Assembly (NCBI GenBank): GCA_902517365.1
Contig: CABYCA010000001.1
Coordinates: 1 to 64,000 of the forward strand
From: an uncultured Bacteroidota bacterium
GTDB taxonomy: Bacteria; Bacteroidota; Bacteroidia; Flavobacteriales; Flavobacteriaceae
Direction: 5' to 3'
Length of the DNA stretch: 64,000 bases
The notes under the pieces were generated by a model that made no database searches, was not told the origin of the DNA, and was given only the letters and a program-made list of their open reading frames with translations. Positions 59,209 through 64,000 of the stretch are shown piece by piece. Position numbers and translations under genes: made by a program. Within the stretch, counting starts at the first letter, position 1. Each line of letters opens with the position of its first letter.

Positions 59209-60587
59209 AGAAATCCCATATGTTGATCCATCCAACTTAACCTTCTGTCTATCCATTCTTTCATAAAAGTGATTTCTTCATCGTGACTATTTCCTATAAA
59301 AGAATTTGGCCATACCCATTTACCCAAAATTGGCCAATAAATGAAGTTTTCATTAATTATATTACTATTTGAAAGAACTTTTACATGAGAATCAATAATA
59401 TTATTTATGGCAAGATTACTTAATTTGTTTTGTCTAAGTTCTTCCCATCTATTTTTTAGTCTATCTTTAAAATATTCACTTTCCATTAATCTACCCCACC
59501 AAAAAGGTATTTGCCAAATGTCACCTGGACATACTGAATTAAACTTATATCCCCAACCAGTAGCTTTACTACCTTCACAATAATTTGCATTTCCAAATGC
59601 TAAATTAAAGTCCCATATTGGACCCATTTTTAATTTTCCATCAGGATCTTTATGGAGGTAAGTACTCAATCTGTAACCATCAATATTTTTTGTAAGTTCA
59701 TTAATTATAAAAAAATTAATAAAACTGTCAATGTCAATAAAATTTAGGTATTCAGGACTTTCAGAGTAATCAAAATTGTCTTTAGCTAATACTGATTCAA
59801 AAGCATTTATAGAAGAAATTATATACTGTTTTTGATTATTATTTATATCACTGGGCTTAGGATAATGATAAATGAAATAAATTTCTGATTTCTCGGTAAT
59901 ATTTCCTTCAGTATTATAATTTGATCTAAATGAGAACAATTCGGAATAGCAAGTATTACAAGTTGCTCCTTCGCTAGTGGGTTTATCAATCTTTACAATA
60001 AAACCACCTACATCTGAATTTTCATTAAATTTTGAAATGTTAACTCTATTTACATCCCTTTTGATCTTTTCCATAAGAAGATAAAGACCTTTATTTTCAT
60101 CATTAATAAATAATTTATAAAATTTTGTATTACTTGCTTTATAACCTATACTATTTGATAAATCAAAAACAAGTTTGTTCCTTATTAGTGATTTATCAGT
60201 ATATGGACCATAAAGAATCCAATCTTCTTCACTTGGAAAACCACCAATACTGACATCTAAGTCCTCGGTGTAGCTTGAGTTTTTTGATTCAAATCCATAT
60301 GATTTTTTTGGAAAACTTTGAGAAGAACTTCCTCTAATCTCTATTCCTATTTTATAATTTGATTGATTATCATTTTCTAAAACAGTTAAGTCTGCCATTG
60401 TTTTTGGTTCATCTAATATTTGTCTTCCATTGGTGTTAATCTTCATAGTTGGAAAATCTTCACTGAGATTTTCAAATACAACTTCAGTTAATTCATTATT
60501 TTCAAAAGAGTCTTGTTTACTACATGAGTAATGAAATGCTAAAAAAGTTAATAATATTAGTCTTTTAATATTAAGAGAAGAGTTCAT
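59205..60587 (-). CDS. CotH-kinase-family lipoprotein
   Basis: 460 residues from ATG 60587, chosen because it gives lipobox AFHYSC (Cys22); an in-frame ATG at 60614 would overlap the upstream gene more. IEIRGSSSQSFPKKSYGFE, GLYLLMEKIKRDVNRVNISKF, GGFIVKIDKPTSEG and KMGPIWDFNLAFGNANYCEG are the CotH kinase-like blocks (ATP-dependent phosphorylation of spore coat in Bacillus; unknown exported role here). Overlaps the pterin dehydratase gene by 17 nt. Confidence 0.87.
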   Translation of the reverse strand: MNSSLNIKRLILLTFLAFHYSCSKQDSFENNELTEVVFENLSEDFPTMKINTNGRQILDEPKTMADLTVLENDNQSNYKIGIEIRGSSSQSFPKKSYGFESKNSSYTEDLDVSIGGFPSEEDWILYGPYTDKSLIRNKLVFDLSNSIGYKASNTKFYKLFINDENKGLYLLMEKIKRDVNRVNISKFNENSDVGGFIVKIDKPTSEGATCNTCYSELFSFRSNYNTEGNITEKSEIYFIYHYPKPSDINNNQKQYIISSINAFESVLAKDNFDYSESPEYLNFIDIDSFINFFIINELTKNIDGYRLSTYLHKDPDGKLKMGPIWDFNLAFGNANYCEGSKATGWGYKFNSVCPGDIWQIPFWWGRLMESEYFKDRLKNRWEELRQNKLSNLAINNIIDSHVKVLSNSNIINENFIYWPILGKWVWPNSFIGNSHDEEITFMKEWIDRRLSWMDQHMGFL

Positions 60588-60864
60588 TAAAAGTTTCATG
60601 AATAAATTTTGCAAGCTTAATATCTAATGATGTCACCCCACCTAAACTATGAGTAGTTAAATTAAAAGTAATTGTATCATATTCAATAATAATTTTTGGA
60701 TGGTGATCTATCTTTTCTGATCTGTCTGAAACAAGATTTGCAAAACTCATAACTTCCATAAATGAAGAAAGCTTATATTTTATGCTTAATATATTGTTTT
60801 TTTCTTTCCATCCATCAAGCAACAATAAGTTTGATTCTATATCTTTAGGTGAAAGCTTTTTCAA
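60571..60864 (-). CDS. Pterin-4a-carbinolamine dehydratase
   Basis: 97 residues, usual size. GWKEKNNILSIKYKLSSFMEVMSFANLVSD, KIDHHPKIIIEYDTITFNLTTHSLGGVTSLDIKLAKFI is the conserved active-site region (HHP, N, L..H, G.T..D..LA). Recycles oxidised tetrahydrobiopterin. The TTG start at 60864 abuts the stop of the upstream ORF; no ATG is available. Confidence 0.92.
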   Translation of the reverse strand: MKKLSPKDIESNLLLLDGWKEKNNILSIKYKLSSFMEVMSFANLVSDRSEKIDHHPKIIIEYDTITFNLTTHSLGGVTSLDIKLAKFIHETFNELFS

Positions 60865-61059
60865 TTATTTCGAATTTATATATTTCCAAATATAGTATAT
60901 GGGAATTAAAATAACAGCAAAAATTATTGCATAAAATAAAAAATATGCAAGTAATATTAAAAGTAAACACACAAAAACAACTCTAATAACTATAGATATT
61001 AGTGGGTGAGACATTAACTCATAATAAAAATTTAAAATTTTATTTTTAAAGTTATCCAT
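60865..61059 (-). CDS. Small membrane protein, 64 residues
   Basis: Two helices: PLISIVIRVVFVCLLLILL and FLFYAIIFAVILIPIYYIW; N-terminus DNFKNKILNFYYELMSH cytoplasmic. Stop directly abuts the dehydratase start. Unrecognised. Confidence 0.65.
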   Translation of the reverse strand: MDNFKNKILNFYYELMSHPLISIVIRVVFVCLLLILLAYFLFYAIIFAVILIPIYYIWKYINSK

Positions 61060-61074
61060 ATGCTAATTTAGTAA

Positions 61075-61692
61075 TTATGTGTAGAAGTATTTCTCTTCAA
61101 TTGATTTCCAAAGAAGTAGTGAAGCAACGCTTTTATAAGGAGACCATGATTCAACTAAAGAATTTACTTTAGATTCATCTTTAATATCAATTTTATAGTT
61201 GATTTTTATACTATTCATTAATGCTAGATCACCTTTAGAGAAGATATTAATTCTCATTAGCACAAACATTAAAAACATTTCAGAAGACCAAATTCCAATT
61301 CCTTTTATCTTGGATAATTCATTAATAACTTCCTGATTGGATGCTCCTATAAAGTCAAAACTACAGTCTTTAAAAAACATAAAAACATTTCTAATGTAAG
61401 TAACCTTTCTAAAAGATATTCCAATAGATTGAAGATCATTATCTTTTAATTCAATTATTTCATCATTAGAAAGATTTTCAACTCTTTTTATAAACCTTTC
61501 TTTTATTGTTATAGCAGCCTTAAAGCTAACTTGTTGTTCTATTACTAAATAAGATAATGCAAGTGGATAATTTTCATTGAATCTTTCAGAAATATTAATG
61601 TTTAACGAAAATTTATTTATTAAATAATCAAGACACGGATCTTTAGATAAATAATTATATGCTTTTTTTAACGTTTCTTGGTTTAGTTCCAT
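61075..61692 (-). CDS. AlkA-like DNA-3-methyladenine glycosylase
   Basis: 205 residues, HhH-GPD superfamily. YLVIEQQVSFKAAITIKERF (AlkA-type motif), ELSKIKGIGIWSSEMFLMF is the helix-hairpin-helix, and FSKGDLALMNSI contains the catalytic Asp155. Removes alkylated bases in base excision repair. Length agrees with short flavobacterial homologues. Divergent from the DUF411 gene. Confidence 0.92.
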   Translation of the reverse strand: MELNQETLKKAYNYLSKDPCLDYLINKFSLNINISERFNENYPLALSYLVIEQQVSFKAAITIKERFIKRVENLSNDEIIELKDNDLQSIGISFRKVTYIRNVFMFFKDCSFDFIGASNQEVINELSKIKGIGIWSSEMFLMFVLMRINIFSKGDLALMNSIKINYKIDIKDESKVNSLVESWSPYKSVASLLLWKSIEEKYFYT

Positions 61693-61718
61693 TTATAAAA
61701 AAAAACGATATTTGCAAT

Positions 61719-62156
61719 ATGAAAAAAATAATTTTAAGCTTAACTCTTCTTCTGCTATCTTGTTCACAAGATACAAAAGAAAAACTTGTAGTTTATCAAT
61801 CTCCAACTTGTGGCTGTTGCTCTGGTTGGGTTGCTAATATGCAAAGTAATGGTATGAACGTTGAAGCAATCAAAACAGATGATATGTATTCCAAAAAAGT
61901 AGAAGCTGGCATAGATCTGAGCTTGTCGTCATGTCATACTGGACTTATCGCAGGTTATTTTGTTGAAGGACACGTTCCATATGACGCTATAACTAAGTTA
62001 CTTGATGAGAGACCCAATATAAAAGGAATAACTGTTCCCGGAATGCCTGCTGGAACAAATGTACCTGGTATGGAAACTATAAATGAAAGAGCAAAATTTG
62101 ATGTTTTAGCAGTAAATTTAGATGGGTCGACATTTATATGGAAACAATACGAATAA
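61719..62156 (+). CDS. DUF411 metal-binding lipoprotein
   Basis: 145 residues from ATG 61719 (an in-frame start at 61659 would lie inside the divergent gene), giving lipobox LLLLSC (Cys15). Family signature: YQSPTCGCCSGWVANMQSNG (CxCC), SSCHTGLIAGYFVEGHVPYDAI, and PGMPAGTNVPGME near the end. Proposed copper-related function of the DUF411 family. Overlaps the next small lipoprotein gene by 19 nt. Confidence 0.93.
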   Translation: MKKIILSLTLLLLSCSQDTKEKLVVYQSPTCGCCSGWVANMQSNGMNVEAIKTDDMYSKKVEAGIDLSLSSCHTGLIAGYFVEGHVPYDAITKLLDERPNIKGITVPGMPAGTNVPGMETINERAKFDVLAVNLDGSTFIWKQYE

Positions 62157-62416
62157 TAATTAAATTTTTTTGTGTAATCCTATCTCTTTCAACTATTTCC
62201 TGTGACAAAGAAAGATGTTATAGTATTGAAGGCAAAGAAATAATTAATGGAGAATATTATTTACTACTTGATAATAATTCAATGGGATTTGACGGAACTA
62301 ATAATTATTCATCAAACAATAATTTGTATACCGGAGTACCAGACCCTTATGGTTCAGGAAAAGTTGATAAGGAAACTTATGATTCAGTCTATGTTGGGGA
62401 TAAATATTGTCCATAA
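62138..62416 (+). CDS. Small lipoprotein of unknown function
   Basis: 92 residues with lipobox LSTISC (Cys22). Mature part carries CYSIEGKE, Asn-rich TNNYSSNNNLYTGVPDPYG and ends VGDKYCP, allowing a disulphide. Overlaps the DUF411 gene by 19 nt. Not recognised. Followed by a terminator. Confidence 0.65.
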   Translation: METIRIIIKFFCVILSLSTISCDKERCYSIEGKEIINGEYYLLLDNNSMGFDGTNNYSSNNNLYTGVPDPYGSGKVDKETYDSVYVGDKYCP

Positions 62417-62417
62417 A

Positions 62418-62452
62418 AAAACCTGCCTAAAAAACCAAAAAAGACAGGTTTT
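62418..62452 (+). terminator. Terminator-like hairpin
   Basis: AAAACCTG...CAGGTTTT with a 19-nt A-rich loop immediately after the small lipoprotein stop. Confidence 0.6.
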
Positions 62453-62599
62453 GCAAATCAGATTCTACAATTAACAGACTATTTTTAGTAGATTTAGTCC
62501 TTTAATATCACTAAATTAGTACTCATGTTTCTAATGGTTTCAAACTTTTAGTATTTTTTTTAAGTTTTACATAATCAAAAAAAAAACTAAACTTTTATT

Positions 62600-64000
62600 A
62601 TGAAATCTTTAATTATGAATAAAATAAATATTGATTTTAAAATTTATCATTTAATTAAGGTTAATTTTTATATACTAATTTTATCTGTAATTTATTCATG
62701 TAACTCAGAGGTGAATATTAATAGTGTAAATCAAAATCAGCTAAATAAAGAAACTAGTCTTTATCTTAAACAGCATGCTGAAAATCCAATCAACTGGCAA
62801 AGGTGGTCAAATTCAATTTTTAATATAACTCAAGAACTTGATAAATTAATTGTTGTTAGTATAGGGTATTCAAGTTGCCATTGGTGTCACGTAATGGAAG
62901 AAGAAACTTTTACAAACGATTCGATTGCTAATCTTATGAATGAAAACTTTATCAATATAAAAGTTGATAGAGAAGAAAATCCAGATGTCGATCAAGCATA
63001 TATGACAGCATCACAATTAATGACAGGTATGGGTGGTTGGCCTTTAAATGTTATTACTCTTCCTGATGGCAGTCCAATCTATGCTGGAACATACCACACA
63101 ACATCTCAATGGGATGATATACTCAAAAGGATCATCAGGCTAAAAAAGGATAATTATGATGGACTAAAAGATTTAGCAAATAATGTAAGAAATGGGGTAA
63201 CTGATATAAATACTATATATAAAAGAAAAGAAATAAGTAATTTTAATCCGGAATTACTCAAAAATAATGTTCAAATTTGGAAGAGTAAATGGGATTTAAA
63301 AAATGGAGGAGACTTGGCGCAACAAAAATTTGTATCTCCGTCAAAATACATTTTTCTTCTTAACTATGCAAGGATTTTCAAAGACAAGGAGGTCTTAGAC
63401 CATGTTAGACAAACACTTGATATTATATCTTCAAGTGGTCTTAATGATTTTATTGAAGGAGGGTTTTATAGATATACCGTAGACGATGAATGGAAAATTC
63501 CTCATTTTGAAAAAATGCTTTATGATCAAGCTCAAATGATAAGTTTATATTCCCTTGCATTCAAAGTATTTAAGGACGATTACTATAAGAATGTCACACT
63601 TGAAACGATTGATTTTCTTAATTTAAAAATGTCCTCAAAAGAAGGGCTATATTATGCTGCAATGGATGCTGATACTGATGGTGAAGAAGGAAAATATTAT
63701 TCATTTAGTCGAGAAGAGCTAAATATTATATCCAAGGATACTGATTTTAAAACTTTTTTAAGTTATTATAACATTGATATAAGTAAACCTTGGGAAAACA
63801 ACAAGTATTTACTTTTACCAAATAAAAATAATATGGAAGAAGATTGGCTTAAATTAAATAGTTTATCTCAAACCGATTTATTATATCTAAAAAGAATATG
63901 GGAATCTAAAATTATTGAAATAAAAAAGAACAGAACAAAGCCAAGAATTGATGATAAGATAATTGTTTCATGGAACTCACTTGCAATTACTGGACTAGTA
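62600..64000 (+). CDS. DUF255/YyaL thioredoxin-domain lipoprotein (3' end outside window)
   Basis: 467 residues are visible and the frame is open to the window end, so the C-terminus is missing. Lipobox SVIYSC (Cys34) after a long N-terminus. The DUF255 thioredoxin domain is IVVSIGYSSCHWCHVMEEETF with CxxC, then MGGWPLNVITLPDG. (Alpha/alpha)-barrel part: EGGFYRYTVDDEWKIPHFEKMLYDQAQMI, AMDADTDGEEGKYY, and KPRIDDKIIVSWNSLAI. The family (human SPATA20) is about 680 residues; function unknown. Confidence 0.93.
   Translation, partial: MKSLIMNKINIDFKIYHLIKVNFYILILSVIYSCNSEVNINSVNQNQLNKETSLYLKQHAENPINWQRWSNSIFNITQELDKLIVVSIGYSSCHWCHVMEEETFTNDSIANLMNENFINIKVDREENPDVDQAYMTASQLMTGMGGWPLNVITLPDGSPIYAGTYHTTSQWDDILKRIIRLKKDNYDGLKDLANNVRNGVTDINTIYKRKEISNFNPELLKNNVQIWKSKWDLKNGGDLAQQKFVSPSKYIFLLNYARIFKDKEVLDHVRQTLDIISSSGLNDFIEGGFYRYTVDDEWKIPHFEKMLYDQAQMISLYSLAFKVFKDDYYKNVTLETIDFLNLKMSSKEGLYYAAMDADTDGEEGKYYSFSREELNIISKDTDFKTFLSYYNIDISKPWENNKYLLLPNKNNMEEDWLKLNSLSQTDLLYLKRIWESKIIEIKKNRTKPRIDDKIIVSWNSLAITGLV

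Overview
The window looks like the chromosome of an AT-rich, probably marine flavobacterium (Bacteroidota). This is inferred from very AT-rich DNA, short intergenic gaps, few Shine-Dalgarno-like sites, many Bacteroidota-type lipoproteins and secreted proteins with short MKK signals, and families common there (DUF2237, DUF2461, DUF502, AMP nucleosidase, a VUT transporter, a split 5'-nucleotidase, S9 oligopeptidase). No rRNA, tRNA or CRISPR was seen. Both ends cut genes: a YghO-like acetyltransferase-fold protein at the left and a DUF255/YyaL thioredoxin-domain protein at the right.

1-6.1 kb: the tRNA-modification GTPase gene mnmE ends at 2327. Its last 126 bp reappear at 5936-6061 (118/126 identical), and an 18-bp copy of its last codons (FCIGK-stop) lies at 5056-5073. 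Together these mark a small island inserted at the 3' end of mnmE, apparently two abutting cassettes. The first carries a predicted PD-(D/E)XK nuclease, a protein resembling only the core-binding domain of a tyrosine recombinase, and two acidic paralogues of unknown function. The second carries a single secreted protein. No complete integrase is present. This is the best candidate here for an undescribed system.

6.1-18 kb: paired lipoproteins sharing a motif, secreted proteins, a bile-acid:sodium symporter-family carrier, a VOC protein, a secreted M20 peptidase and several small membrane proteins. 13.4-31.4 kb: mostly housekeeping or accessory enzymes, including DUF502 and DUF2461 proteins, a methyltransferase, a ThuA protein, a queuosine-precursor-type transporter overlapping a phosphoribosyltransferase gene, an NAD-dependent reductase, OsmC, oligopeptidase B, nitroreductase, an ABC exporter pair, a CE1-type esterase and AMP nucleosidase. 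31.5-40.3 kb: TrhA/hemolysin III, a tocopherol-cyclase-like protein, an isochorismatase-fold hydrolase, an MFS transporter with an apparent ATT start coupled to a lipoprotein amidase, and a 2OG-Fe(II) oxygenase.

40.3-57.5 kb: three tandem secreted paralogues, then hydrolases of amide or acetyl groups (histone-deacetylase-like, penicillin-acylase-like, isoaspartyl-peptidase-like, ChbG/YdjC-like, N-formylglutamate-amidohydrolase-like), dapF, DoxX, MarC, a cupredoxin, fasciclin, the split 5'-nucleotidase, a Bor-like lipoprotein and an HMA-MauE fusion. Right end: CPXCG protein, aldo/keto reductase, CotH-like lipoprotein, pterin dehydratase, AlkA-like glycosylase, DUF411 protein and the partial DUF255 gene.

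A recurring theme is a family of about 230-260-residue secreted proteins, each apparently two ferredoxin-like (dimeric alpha/beta barrel type) repeats. Seven copies lie at 5180, 7920, 40371, 41176, 41949, 52927 and 56738, usually with a strong terminator, and one is the only cargo of the second mnmE cassette. Their function is unknown. Another feature is the number of 25-57-residue, mostly membrane-spanning ORFs, many translationally coupled to neighbours.
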